From contig PWWL01000226.1 of the NCBI GenBank assembly GCA_003561515.1, positions 1 to 42,283 on the forward strand: 42,283 bases of DNA, in the 5' to 3' direction. A program made the translations under genes and the position numbers. Positions 31,142 through 40,020 of the stretch are shown here, one piece after another. This DNA is from Balneolaceae bacterium (GTDB taxonomy: Bacteria > Bacteroidota > Rhodothermia > Balneolales > Balneolaceae). The notes under the pieces are model-generated. The model was not told the origin of the DNA, made no database searches, and worked only from the letters and a program-made list of their open reading frames with translations. Position 1 is the stretch's first letter, and every line of letters begins with the position of its first letter.

Positions 31142-33829
31142 GTGGTATTCAGACACCGTCTTAAGCGTAAAATCATTACAGTTTCCTTCTGCTTTATCTT
31201 ATTGGCCGGCTGCGGAGGTCCATCCCCTTCGCACTGGTCTGAGATGATACCTCATGATACACCATTTGTGATCATACCCCAGGAGGGCATCGGCCTGGCC
31301 GATATGATGAATGCTGAATATATGCCGATGTTTGACGACATCTCACCATCAGCTATCCAGTTGGTAAGTAATCTGGAAGAGTATTCCGACAATAACTTGC
31401 TGTCTGTTCAGGCGATGCTGCTGTATCCGGATACGGCAAACGACTGGCAGCCCATATGGGTCACGAAAAGAGTTGATGGTCTCCTTTCTGCACTAAAAAA
31501 CAGCTATCAGAGAAGATTTGAGCAGAATAATTACACGTTTGATCGCCAAACCATAGAGAAATTATTTATCGGTGATCGGGAGATTTTTGTGATCGAAGTT
31601 GGCAGCTGGATGATTTTTTCTGAATCAAGCCTCGGGGTAGAAAATATACTCCGAACTATTGGCGGATCGATTCCAGCCATTACTCTCGATCCAGGCTCCA
31701 TCGCACCGGGTTCCATATTGCTAAATACTCCAAGTCTTGAAAAATGGATTCAGCAGGTTGCGCAAGTTTCATATCGCCCGTACCTGTCGAACCTGTTTCA
31801 GGGCGCGCAACCTTTTGTGCTATCCTTCGATAGCGACGGGGAAGCGGACTGGATTTGGCAAATGAAGGGCTCGATGGCGCTTGACAGCGGTAAAACGCCC
31901 CTCGTAAGGAGCATTAGCTCCGATCCCGGAAGTTTTACACTCGACCGTTTCATTTCCGTAAATACGGCCGGCTTCGGTATTTTTCGGCTCGAACCCAGGA
32001 GAGTGCCCATCGACGGGCTTGAAATCCGAAATGAGACCGACCGATTTATCAACGATAATCCGGAGATATGGCAAAGGATTGCAGCAAGCCTTGAAAGTGA
32101 GTTTGCCATTGCCACGTTTGCAGAGTCGGGTGCTGCCAGCGCCAGCGAGTACCTCTATCTCAGAAAAATAAATGATGCCTCTGAAATACGAACTCAGTTA
32201 AACAGACTGCAGGATGAAAATCTCGCCATTCGCAATGGAAATACGTATTCCATCAATAGCAGCTGGCTCGCAAAACTTTTTGGCTCAGAATTGAACCCGA
32301 TGACCGACTTTTACATCACCGTTTACAGGGATGTAGTTGCGCTGGCCATACGCAACGGACTCGTCGAAAGTGTTGGCAGCGATGCCCAGAGGCGACGTGT
32401 AATTTACTATGATGATGATTATATGGAGATCAAAAGTTCACTTCCGTCCGGTATCAGCTCCATCTTTTACATGGACGCCGGCAGGTTTGGAACCTACATT
32501 CAGCCATGGCTCTATCCTCAAAATTACTTCAACACGCTGATTGCAGGTCTTGATCAGTTCGTCATCACAACACGTAAAAACCTCGATAGCAACTCACTTG
32601 ACGTTTCTTTTACATCGTTTGAGCGTGAAACAGTAGACAGGCCCTTCCGGGAGAATTGGATATTCCCGCTGGGTGGTTCAGAAGTCACCGGTCCTCCGGT
32701 ACTTGCTGACATTAGCGGAAGCGTTCGGGATGAAATTATTTTTTCTACGATAAGGGGCGACATTTTTGCTCTTGCAACGGATGGCACAACGGTACTGCAG
32801 CTCTCAACAGGCAGTGATCAGCCGATCGGTTCTCCTGTGGTATACGACTGGTATGGCAACAATCAGAATGTAATCATGCAGGCTGCCGGAAACCGAATTT
32901 ATGCCTGGAACGAAAGTGGCTCACTGCTGCCCAATTTTCCGTTCGAGCTTAGCGACAATATAAGCACCCCTCTTACAGTGTTAGATATTACCCGGAATGG
33001 CGTAGCTGAGATCGTAGTGGCTACCAGCGATCGAAGAATTCATATTCTCAATGCGAGGGGGCAGGCGTTGAACGGCTGGCCGAGAAGTACCAATGCCGTG
33101 ATTGATAAAAAGCCTTTGATAACAGAATTGATGGGCAGGCGATCCATTTTTGCTTTCGCTGAAAATACATTACATGCATGGGATATAAATGGAAGTGACA
33201 GGCAAGGGTTTCCCGTATTTTTGCCGGCCCAGATGACCGGGGCGCCGGCAAGTCATCGCGATCACCTGCTGGGGTCCGGGCTGGACGGCAGCCTCTACAG
33301 CGTTGGCCTTTCATCTCTGTTCAGTGACACATTGTCGTCAACGCATGCCAGCGATTCCATTTACGTGCAGTCGATTCAACTCTCGAACAGCAGCCTGAAT
33401 TCAACGCCATCGTCTCATAGTGTTCTGATGAGAGATGAGGAAGGCTTTTTTAGGGAGCAGATGATTCTGGCACAGTCGAGCAACGGATCTGTATTTCTTT
33501 ACAACAGCAACGGTCAGCTTCGGTTTACCCGAACCATGGGCCAGCCATCTTCTGATTCTTTCTCTCCCATCATCGCAGATATTGACAGGAACCAGAGAAA
33601 CGATATCGTGGCTCTTGCCGATTTCGGACGTCTTTATGCCTGGGATATACTCAGCGGCGACAGACTTTATGATCTGCCAACCAGCGGTATGCGTCACATT
33701 ATTATCAGAGATCTTACCGGAAACGGCAACAATGAAATTGTTGCTCACACCCGCGATGGCCTCCGCAGTTGGACGATACAGCACACGCGCAGGGAAAGCA
33801 TTCCGGTGGGGACATCTCCGCTACAGTAG
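31142..33829 (+). CDS. Large lipoprotein with a C-terminal beta-propeller
   Basis: An 895-residue lipoprotein (signal ending FILLAGC, Cys23). The N-terminal half resembles DUF3352-like outer proteins (HDTPFVIIPQEG, LNTPSLEKWIQQV). From about residue 515 to the end the sequence contains repeated propeller blades with the FG-GAP/VCBS-like pattern: PVLADISGSVRDEIIFSTIRGDIFAL, LTVLDITRNGVAEIVVATSDRRIHIL, PIIADIDRNQRNDIVALADFGRLYAW. Calcium or ligand binding by such blades is usual. Start is GTG at 31142; no ATG is found near a signal peptide. It is divergent from the BatA-like gene. Role unknown; extracellular surface display is likely. Confidence 0.75.
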   Translation: MVFRHRLKRKIITVSFCFILLAGCGGPSPSHWSEMIPHDTPFVIIPQEGIGLADMMNAEYMPMFDDISPSAIQLVSNLEEYSDNNLLSVQAMLLYPDTANDWQPIWVTKRVDGLLSALKNSYQRRFEQNNYTFDRQTIEKLFIGDREIFVIEVGSWMIFSESSLGVENILRTIGGSIPAITLDPGSIAPGSILLNTPSLEKWIQQVAQVSYRPYLSNLFQGAQPFVLSFDSDGEADWIWQMKGSMALDSGKTPLVRSISSDPGSFTLDRFISVNTAGFGIFRLEPRRVPIDGLEIRNETDRFINDNPEIWQRIAASLESEFAIATFAESGAASASEYLYLRKINDASEIRTQLNRLQDENLAIRNGNTYSINSSWLAKLFGSELNPMTDFYITVYRDVVALAIRNGLVESVGSDAQRRRVIYYDDDYMEIKSSLPSGISSIFYMDAGRFGTYIQPWLYPQNYFNTLIAGLDQFVITTRKNLDSNSLDVSFTSFERETVDRPFRENWIFPLGGSEVTGPPVLADISGSVRDEIIFSTIRGDIFALATDGTTVLQLSTGSDQPIGSPVVYDWYGNNQNVIMQAAGNRIYAWNESGSLLPNFPFELSDNISTPLTVLDITRNGVAEIVVATSDRRIHILNARGQALNGWPRSTNAVIDKKPLITELMGRRSIFAFAENTLHAWDINGSDRQGFPVFLPAQMTGAPASHRDHLLGSGLDGSLYSVGLSSLFSDTLSSTHASDSIYVQSIQLSNSSLNSTPSSHSVLMRDEEGFFREQMILAQSSNGSVFLYNSNGQLRFTRTMGQPSSDSFSPIIADIDRNQRNDIVALADFGRLYAWDILSGDRLYDLPTSGMRHIIIRDLTGNGNNEIVAHTRDGLRSWTIQHTRRESIPVGTSPLQ

Positions 33830-34088
33830 TCAGAGAGCCCCAATGTGTCGAGACTGCACAAAAGCGCGCAGCAGTGGAGCAAGCTGCAGTGTACTCCCAG
33901 GGGACCTACAGTGTGATCACACTTTAGTTAAAATACTTTCGTCACTAATCTGGAGATCCCTCCACGCATTCGCTGCGCTCACTTAGTCGGGATGACACAA
34001 GTGGGCGAGGATGCGTCGGGATCAACAACTTGCTATCAACTCGCAACCTACAACCGGCCCTCTGGTAACTGGACTTCCGGAAACTTGA
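33830..34088. other. Intergenic stretch between convergent genes with palindromes
   Basis: About 260 bases with no gene. It holds the perfect 14-bp palindrome AGTGTGATCACACT (33910-33923), which may be a hairpin at the end of the propeller gene, and at 33951-33996 a segment GGAGATCCCTCC...TCGGGATGAC of the type that recurs in intergenic regions of many bacterial genomes (short inverse ends GATCCC/GGGAT). No T-run follows either. Confidence 0.45.
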
Positions 34089-34994
34089 TTAAATAATATC
34101 GGCGAGTGCCAGCTTCAGGTCTTCGAACTCAAACTCAAAACCGCTCACCTGTAGCACTTTTGGCTGTACGTTCAGGCTGCTAAGTACCGGTGTCGCTGCT
34201 TCTCCAAGGGCGACTTTCAACACAAATTCAGGTACTTTAAAGAATGAGGGCCGATTCATCACTTCTCCAAGTACACGTGCAAATTCACTCATCGTGACCG
34301 GTTCGGGTGCGCAGGCGTTGTAAACTCCGGAAAATTCCGGATTGTATATGGGATGAATCAGCGCCCGGCAAAGATCAGTCATATGAATCCACGGCAGATA
34401 TTGCTGGCCACTGCCTACAGGTCCGCCTGCAAAAAGGGAAAAAGGCAGATACATTTTTTCGACAACTCCTCCATTTTTTTCCAGCACGATTCCAATTCTT
34501 GGTATGGCCACGCGAACATCAAGATCCGTGGCAACCATAGCCTCCTTTTCCCAATCGACGCACACTTCCGCAAGAAAATCGCTGCCATGCGGACTGTCTT
34601 CCGTTAGCAGTGTATCCCCATTGTCGCCATAGATACCTACCGCCGATGCAGATACAAAGAGCTCCGGCTTTCTGGCCGAAGCGCGCATGGCATCAACCAG
34701 TGAACGGGTAGCTTCTATACGGCTATCATAGATTGACTTTTTAACTGCGTCCGTCCAGCGTTTGCCAAACAGGTTCTCGCCTGCAAGGTTGATTACAATA
34801 TCCGTTTTTTCCATTACGGACTCGATTTCATCCCATCCGATATACTTCTGATTGGACGCCTCCTTTTCCCGGTATCGTGAAGGATCGCGCGTAACTATTG
34901 TTATAAAATTCCCGGCTTTTATCAGCTCTTCGCTGAGAAAGCTGCCAACAAACCCGGTACCGCCCGTAATTAAAATCTTTTTTTCTTCCATCAT
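34089..34994 (-). CDS. TIGR01777-family NAD-dependent epimerase (SulA/YfcH-like)
   Basis: A 301-residue short-chain dehydrogenase-type protein. The N-terminal nucleotide motif is ILITGGTGFVGSFLSEEL (7-24) and the family-specific INLAGENLFGKRWTD (about 71-85) and SASAVGIYGD blocks are present, with YLPWIHMTDLCRAL later. Members are related to UDP-sugar epimerases and to plastid SulA, and the E. coli homologue is YfcH; biochemical function is unknown. Two ATG codons are adjacent (34994 and 34991). It lies 45 bases after the cdsA stop on the same strand and is probably the last gene of that series. Confidence 0.9.
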   Translation of the reverse strand: MMEEKKILITGGTGFVGSFLSEELIKAGNFITIVTRDPSRYREKEASNQKYIGWDEIESVMEKTDIVINLAGENLFGKRWTDAVKKSIYDSRIEATRSLVDAMRASARKPELFVSASAVGIYGDNGDTLLTEDSPHGSDFLAEVCVDWEKEAMVATDLDVRVAIPRIGIVLEKNGGVVEKMYLPFSLFAGGPVGSGQQYLPWIHMTDLCRALIHPIYNPEFSGVYNACAPEPVTMSEFARVLGEVMNRPSFFKVPEFVLKVALGEAATPVLSSLNVQPKVLQVSGFEFEFEDLKLALADII

Positions 34995-35039
34995 GATTTA
35001 CAGCCAACAAATTGCTAACGAATCTTCATTCCTTAACTT

Positions 35040-35846
35040 TCAGAAAACAACAAAAAGTGAAGAGTAGAACCAAAGAAAAGGTGCGGCCATTATTGTTGAG
35101 TCGAACCTGTCGAAGAATCCTCCGTGTCCGGGCAGCAATGATGATGAATCCTTTACACCTGCGGTTCGTTTAAGCCGGCTCTCCAAAATATCCCCGATAG
35201 GCCCCATAATGCTGACGATTACAACAGCTCCAATCACACTCCAAAAAGGGAGCGGATAACTGGCTGCCAATGCCCATGCAATCGTAAAGCCCACCGCTGC
35301 GCCAATAAATCCGGACCAAAATCCCTCCCATGTTTTGTTAGGACTTATGTTTGGCGCCAGTTTTCTCTTACCAAAGTTTTTACCGCCAAAATAAGCGAAT
35401 ACGTCATTTCCCCAGATCATCAGAAACAGTGTAAGGGTGAGCCAGAAGCCTTCGATCCCTGTTCCAAGGTCCCTTATTTGGACCACCATCAGAAATCCGA
35501 CCGGGGCATATACCCCGGTAAGCAGCGTACTGAGCCATCTTGAAGCGCTTTCCCGAGTCCGGTCCACAATTGCCCAGATTGTTATCAATATAATTGCCGA
35601 TACCGCCGCCACAATAAGCCAATCGGGAAGTGCGGTTCCCCTCCAGATCAAAAAGGCAAAAATCAGCGAAACGGGAAAATAGTCGGAAGCACCCGCTTTC
35701 TGCATGATAGTATGCACTTCCCACATGGTGAACAGCGTAATGGCAAACATCAGCGTATAAAAGGCGTTGCCGCCAAGCCACATTAACCAAATAAAGAGAG
35801 CAGCCGCGGGTACTGCGAAGAGTATACGTTTGGTCAGTTCACTCAA
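35040..35846 (-). CDS. cdsA: Phosphatidate cytidylyltransferase
   Basis: A 268-residue multi-helix membrane enzyme that makes CDP-diacylglycerol from phosphatidic acid and CTP, the entry step of phospholipid synthesis. The family signature is at 223-250: SRLKRTAGVKDSSSLLPGHGG followed by FFDRFDS, with the conserved Ser/Lys/Arg/Asp residues. NDVFAYFGGKNFGK (147-160) and SPNKTWEGFWSG (168-179) are also typical. Start is TTG at 35846: TTGA overlaps the stop of the DUF2007 gene by four bases and there is no near ATG. It is in the minus-strand lipid/membrane series with accA and a thioesterase. Confidence 0.95.
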   Translation of the reverse strand: MSELTKRILFAVPAAALFIWLMWLGGNAFYTLMFAITLFTMWEVHTIMQKAGASDYFPVSLIFAFLIWRGTALPDWLIVAAVSAIILITIWAIVDRTRESASRWLSTLLTGVYAPVGFLMVVQIRDLGTGIEGFWLTLTLFLMIWGNDVFAYFGGKNFGKRKLAPNISPNKTWEGFWSGFIGAAVGFTIAWALAASYPLPFWSVIGAVVIVSIMGPIGDILESRLKRTAGVKDSSSLLPGHGGFFDRFDSTIMAAPFLWFYSSLFVVF

Positions 35847-36169
35847 GAGGTCGTGGGGCCATCGAGTTCTTCGGCATCATTGCCATCTTCATCGTAATCG
35901 GTTTCTTCCATTTCGGAATCCGTTTCAGCATTATTCAGCTCATCAAGGGCTTTTCGAGCCTTTTTCTCGAATTCCTTTGGCACATAAAGATACACCTTCG
36001 ACATTTCACCGATATTCAGACTGTACGACCTGTCGCGCTTCGAAAGGATATTGGATGGTATTTTAAGGCTTGCAAGGTAGCTTTTTGCAAGCTCCACCTC
36101 ATACTCGGTACCCCGTTCGAGCACACATACCCAGTTATCAATCTTATTGGGTTTTGAATCTTTGAACAT
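35843..36169 (-). CDS. DUF2007-type putative signal-transducing protein
   Basis: A 108-residue soluble protein (start ATG 36169, MFKDSKPNKIDNWV; the longer frame to 36253 lies inside the CPBP gene). It shows VCVLERGTEYEVELAKSYLASLKIPSNILSKRDRSYSLN and VYLYVPKEFEKKARKALDEL, the compact ACT-like alpha/beta fold of DUF2007 proteins, described only as putative signal transducers. The last 30 residues are almost entirely acidic (Glu/Asp), which is typical of small Bacteroidota adaptors. It starts five bases after the CPBP stop and overlaps cdsA by four bases, so it is co-translated with both. Confidence 0.85.
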   Translation of the reverse strand: MFKDSKPNKIDNWVCVLERGTEYEVELAKSYLASLKIPSNILSKRDRSYSLNIGEMSKVYLYVPKEFEKKARKALDELNNAETDSEMEETDYDEDGNDAEELDGPTTS

Positions 36170-36174
36170 CGTGA

Positions 36175-37101
36175 TCAAATGGTTTCTTTCGACTTCAGGA
36201 ACATCATTCGCATGATAAGAACCGTAAGAAATATACTTAAAGCAAGCAGCCAAACCGAAGGCAGCCTTTCAGGCGACATCTCCGCGAATACAAGTTCCGG
36301 GTATCGCGAGCCGAAAATAACCGCGGCCCCGTTGTTCAGAAAATGCGCCAGTACGGCCGGCCAGATGTTTCCGCTGAGCCACGTCATGATTGCGAGCATC
36401 AGCCCGAGGGTAACCAAGGGAAGCATGTTGGTGATTTGAACATGGAAAAGGCCAAAAACAAAGCTTGAAATGAGGAGAGCGGCAATAATACCCCAGCTTT
36501 TTTCAAATGCCCTCATGAGGTAGCCGCGGAACATAACCTCCTCACAGATTGCGGGTACAATGGCTACATTCAAAATTCCAAACAACAGGATTCCCTCGGT
36601 TGTCAGAAAGTCTTTGATCATCTCATACTGAGAAATCTGCATCTGTTCCATCCATTCGGGCGCAGGAACGAGTGAGTTCAGAAAGCCGAGATAGATTACG
36701 GCGGGCTGCACCACAATAATCAGCAGTCCTCCAAGCAGGAGAAAAAGTGGTGTGTTATCGCTCCACGTCATTCTCAGGAAACGGAGTGACCCCTCCCCGC
36801 TCAGATGCAGACGGCTCAACGCTGCCGAAGCAAGCCCGATTATTAAAATCTGTCCGGTTGAGTTGCCAATAAAGAGCAGGTCGAGCCTGGATCTGAGCAG
36901 AGCCTCGGCATCCGTTGCCGATTGCAGATCGCCCGTAATGAACATCAGCCCAATAGCCACCGCTCCTGCAATAAGCTGAAAGAGTCCCCAGGCTACAATC
37001 AGCCATATTAGTGCAATGGCCCAATCGGCAAAACCGTTACGCTCGGCCCACGATTGGACCATGCCTGTCGCAGAATCGTCTGCAGATGAAAATTGCGTCA
37101 T
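36175..37101 (-). CDS. CPBP-family intramembrane glutamic protease (CAAX/Abi type)
   Basis: A 308-residue protein with about eight membrane helices. The catalytic set of the family is complete: Glu187-Glu188-x-x-x-Arg192 (CEEVMFRGYL), His220 in FGLFHVQ and His253 with Asn256/257 in LAHFLNNG. Such proteins cleave prenylated or other membrane substrates, or act in bacteriocin immunity and envelope regulation. The substrate is unknown. It sits between DUF4199 and DUF2007 genes in the minus-strand series, 18 and 5 bases apart, so it is an operon member. Start ATG 37101. Confidence 0.9.
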   Translation of the reverse strand: MTQFSSADDSATGMVQSWAERNGFADWAIALIWLIVAWGLFQLIAGAVAIGLMFITGDLQSATDAEALLRSRLDLLFIGNSTGQILIIGLASAALSRLHLSGEGSLRFLRMTWSDNTPLFLLLGGLLIIVVQPAVIYLGFLNSLVPAPEWMEQMQISQYEMIKDFLTTEGILLFGILNVAIVPAICEEVMFRGYLMRAFEKSWGIIAALLISSFVFGLFHVQITNMLPLVTLGLMLAIMTWLSGNIWPAVLAHFLNNGAAVIFGSRYPELVFAEMSPERLPSVWLLALSIFLTVLIMRMMFLKSKETI

Positions 37102-37119
37102 TTAGTAATTCCGGAACAA

Positions 37120-37710
37120 TTAGAAGGTTTCTTCTTTCTTTCCAAAGATGGCTGTTGCTATCATGCCCGTTACCAGATTCAGAAGGCCTGTTATGGGGAT
37201 GCCCCAAAAAAGCTGCTGAGTTATAGACTGAGATGATCTTACACTTTCAGCCATGGCATCGGCCATGTCGTCGCGGGCACTTTGAGGCATATCCATTGCC
37301 TCTACATTGGCAATGACGGCCTCGATCATTTTTTCCGTATAGTCGGGATCTACCAGCATCCAGATTTCATTCAGTATCACCGAAACGACCACTATCACGG
37401 CGCCGGTAAGAAAACCAATCAGGGCACCCTGACCAAGCTTCAGATACTGGGTTACTTCCCTGGTATAGTGCCAGACGGCTACCGCACCTGCCACACACGT
37501 TACAAGGCAAATTACAACACCGCTTATCATCATGGGTGATATAAGTGAGCCTGTAGGTTCGGCTGCGATCTGACGATAGCCCAAAAAGAGCCCGATAATA
37601 AAACTCACTACGCTGAAGATAACGCCTACAATAACTACTGACTGCCAAAAGTCGGACAGGCCCGGTTTATTCGAATCCAGCTGCCCTGTACTCATCTGTT
37701 CTGTATCCAT
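37120..37710 (-). CDS. DUF4199 membrane protein
   Basis: A 196-residue protein (start ATG 37710, MDTEQMSTG; the longer frame is inside the neighbour). Four hydrophobic segments lie near residues 24-44, 55-80, 91-113 and 170-190. The region between the third and fourth is polar and helical, with ILNEIWMLVDPDYTEKMIEAVIANVE, matching the DUF4199 family common in Bacteroidota. Function is unknown. The ORF starts four bases after the DUF2085 stop and is 18 bases before the CPBP gene. Confidence 0.8.
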   Translation of the reverse strand: MDTEQMSTGQLDSNKPGLSDFWQSVVIVGVIFSVVSFIIGLFLGYRQIAAEPTGSLISPMMISGVVICLVTCVAGAVAVWHYTREVTQYLKLGQGALIGFLTGAVIVVVSVILNEIWMLVDPDYTEKMIEAVIANVEAMDMPQSARDDMADAMAESVRSSQSITQQLFWGIPITGLLNLVTGMIATAIFGKKEETF

Positions 37711-37714
37711 GGTA

Positions 37715-38167
37715 TTATTTCCCGTTATGATTGTTAGTTGAAAAAAGCGTTCCTGCCGTAAGTGATGCCGGTGCCCCAAGAATAAATCCCAGCACAAACC
37801 TTGAACTGTTTGTGTTTTCCCAGAGCTGCATCACATTTCCTGAATAATCGAGTATTTGAAGCATCACCGCAACCAAAAGAATTCTGGCCGGCCAGGGATT
37901 TCCTGACAACCTTCGGGTGAAAAGCGGTATAGCCGCCCATGCTGCAAAAAGGCCGGCAAAAATACCAAAACAACGGCTATTCACCGCCATGGGAATTTCG
38001 TTCAAATGAAACGAACGCTCCGGGATTTGATGGCATATTCCATAAAAAAGATTATGAGTCCAGTGCCTTGCCGTCGCCTCACCGCCCCAGAACCCGCCGC
38101 CGAGCGAGAACAAAACAAGGGCTGCAAGCGCCGCCAATACCCCGGCATAAAGCCACTTATGCTGCAT
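37715..38167 (-). CDS. DUF2085 membrane protein
   Basis: A 150-residue membrane protein. The DUF2085 signature is complete: FYGICHQIPERSFHLNEIPMAVNSRCFGIFAGLF, with the Cys-His pair in the first loop and the SRC motif before the third helix. Four helices are evident. Function is unknown; the Cys/His residues suggest a metal or redox site. ATG 38167 is preferred over the TTG one codon upstream because it overlaps the thioesterase stop as TGATG. It is in the same operon as the thioesterase and accA. Confidence 0.87.
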   Translation of the reverse strand: MQHKWLYAGVLAALAALVLFSLGGGFWGGEATARHWTHNLFYGICHQIPERSFHLNEIPMAVNSRCFGIFAGLFAAWAAIPLFTRRLSGNPWPARILLVAVMLQILDYSGNVMQLWENTNSSRFVLGFILGAPASLTAGTLFSTNNHNGK

Positions 38168-38604
38168 CAAAGGTTCGCATCTTCGATTAAATCAAGAAAA
38201 TAGTCCGGTGCCCTGCAAGGTTTCCCGGTTTCAACATTTACGAAACATAGGTTCACCTGTCCCAGCACGTGAGGAACATCGTGCCGGTACGTCTTTATTT
38301 TATAAAAAGTTTCAAGCTTTACAAGCGGTTTATCGAATACCGATACCTCGATCTCCATCTCCTCATCGTAATAGACGGGACGCTTGTACTCGATCTGTGA
38401 ATAGACAACGGGCAGCATAACCCCATCCTGCTCCATCCGGCTGTAGGGTACGCCGAGATTGCGGATCATCTCTGTACGCGCAACTTCAAAATATTCAAGA
38501 TAGCGGCCGTAATACACATACCCCATTTGGTCGGTTTCACTGTACCTGCTTCTCATGGTGTGCGTGTATGAAATAATTACAGGCGTTGCCGGAAAGCTGA
38601 TCAT
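38167..38604 (-). CDS. Hotdog-fold acyl-CoA thioesterase (YbgC/4HBT type)
   Basis: A 145-residue hotdog enzyme. The start ATG 38604 overlaps the accA stop as ATGA; longer frames have no family support. The active-site motif is [24 protein letters not shown], with the catalytic Asp in the D-Q-M-G-Y-V position of the 4-hydroxybenzoyl-CoA thioesterase family, and [19 protein letters not shown] follows. It hydrolyses short- or medium-chain acyl-CoA (or acyl-ACP) thioesters in the cytoplasm. Coupling to accA suggests a role in acyl supply, but the substrate is not known. Confidence 0.92.
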   Translation of the reverse strand: MISFPATPVIISYTHTMRSRYSETDQMGYVYYGRYLEYFEVARTEMIRNLGVPYSRMEQDGVMLPVVYSQIEYKRPVYYDEEMEIEVSVFDKPLVKLETFYKIKTYRHDVPHVLGQVNLCFVNVETGKPCRAPDYFLDLIEDANL

Positions 38605-39572
38605 GAACCTTGCTTGTCGGAAGCTGCCTTTTCCCAAACTCCCATAGAAGCATACTTTTCGATACGCTTTTCAACAAGTTTATCGGGTTTGAGTTTGCCA
38701 AGCTTTTTCAGGCTTTTCACGATTTGCTTCTTTACCGCTTCTGCCGATGCCTTATAGTTGCGATGTGCACCGCCCAGAGGCTCGGGGATGATGCCATCGA
38801 TGATCTTGAGTTCGAGCAGATCTTTGGCAGTAAGCTTGAGCGCGGAGGCCGCCTGTTCTTTGTATTCCCAGGTTTTCCAAAGAATGGAAGAACACGACTC
38901 GGGGGCAATCACAGAATACCAGGTATTTTCCATCATATACACCTCATTTCCCATCCCGATACCGATGGCACCGCCGCTTGCACCTTCGCCAATCACAACC
39001 GATACGATGGGCACTTCCAGAACGGCCATCATTTTCAGGTTTCTGGCAATAGCCTCTGCCTGGCCACGCTCTTCGGCCTCGAGGCCCGGGAATGCGCCGG
39101 GTGTATCGAGCAGAGTAACCACGGGGATACCGAATTTTTCGGCCATCTTCATCAGGCGGTATGCTTTACGATACCCCTCCGGATTAGCCATTCCGAAATT
39201 TCTGTACTGGCGGCTTTTGGTGTCGCGGCCTTTCTGATGGCCGATAATCATTACCGAGAGACCCTCGATGGTAGCAAGGCCTCCTACCATGGCTTTATCG
39301 TCGGCATAATACCGATCGCCGTAAAGTTCTATAAAATCTTCTGTTATCAGCTCAATATAGTCGAGCGTGTAGGGGCGCTCCGGGTGCCGGGCAAGCTGCA
39401 CACGCTGCCAGCGGGTAAGATTCGAAAATATCGACTCCCGAAGCTGATCGGCTTTTTTTCTGAGCCTCTCAATTTCCGGCTTCAGAACTTCATCACCTAC
39501 AGAGAGCTCGTTAAGCTCATTGATCTTTTTTTCCAGTTCTTCGATTGGCTGTTCAAAGTCAAGGTATTGCAT
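38601..39572 (-). CDS. accA: Acetyl-CoA carboxylase carboxyltransferase subunit alpha
   Basis: A 323-residue subunit that, with AccD, transfers the carboxyl group from biotin to acetyl-CoA, making malonyl-CoA for fatty-acid synthesis. The N-terminal helix ([17 protein letters not shown]) and core blocks are typical: [47 protein letters not shown] (here [18 protein letters not shown]), [12 protein letters not shown] and [16 protein letters not shown]. AccD is not in the window. Start ATG 39572; its end overlaps the thioesterase. A 106-base gap to gldC may hold a promoter. Confidence 0.97.
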   Translation of the reverse strand: MQYLDFEQPIEELEKKINELNELSVGDEVLKPEIERLRKKADQLRESIFSNLTRWQRVQLARHPERPYTLDYIELITEDFIELYGDRYYADDKAMVGGLATIEGLSVMIIGHQKGRDTKSRQYRNFGMANPEGYRKAYRLMKMAEKFGIPVVTLLDTPGAFPGLEAEERGQAEAIARNLKMMAVLEVPIVSVVIGEGASGGAIGIGMGNEVYMMENTWYSVIAPESCSSILWKTWEYKEQAASALKLTAKDLLELKIIDGIIPEPLGGAHRNYKASAEAVKKQIVKSLKKLGKLKPDKLVEKRIEKYASMGVWEKAASDKQGS

Positions 39573-39678
39573 AATACTTCAGTTAAGTAAAGTTTCTCCG
39601 ACGATGGCCGGCGTAATGCGGCTTATACTTCTATCACCAATATAAAAACTTATCGGTACGGTTTGGAAATGATTTGAT

Positions 39679-40020
39679 TTACCCGGCTATTTCCATTTTC
39701 TCGGCAAAATAGTCGCAAAAATCGCGCATATCGCCGCTGATTCGCGGATCATTGATTGATTTCTCAAGTGTATCCGCCATGGTTATGAGGGTTTGATGAA
39801 AGAAAATTTTCATTTCGTCGACCGTCATATCCTTGGTCCACAGATCAAGCCTAAGCGTGTCTTTCTGGTTGTGATCCCACAAAGAGAGAAACATCGCCCT
39901 GCAACTTACTTCATCATAACCTTGAAGGTCGGTTGCATTCCAGCGGATATTTTCAGGAATATTTTGCTTGTCGAGCTCTACCTCAATGCTGATTTTCTTG
40001 TTTCTGTTCTGGTCAGACAT
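39679..40020 (-). CDS. gldC: Gliding-motility-associated protein GldC
   Basis: A 113-residue soluble protein. It matches GldC through its whole length: KISIEVELDKQNIPENIRWNA, then the very characteristic LRLDLWTKDMTVDEMKIFFHQTL followed by MADTLEKS and FCDYFAEKMEIA. In flavobacteria gldC is needed for efficient gliding but is also present in non-gliding relatives, so the presence of gliding should not be inferred. Its ATG at 40020 is eight bases inside the end of the pseudouridine synthase gene, showing translational coupling. Confidence 0.93.
   Translation of the reverse strand: MSDQNRNKKISIEVELDKQNIPENIRWNATDLQGYDEVSCRAMFLSLWDHNQKDTLRLDLWTKDMTVDEMKIFFHQTLITMADTLEKSINDPRISGDMRDFCDYFAEKMEIAG

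Noticed and set aside
38610-39590. 326-codon plus-strand frame opposite accA
   Set aside because: Antisense to a full-length accA with all motifs; the translation is Cys/His-rich and without any family signature.
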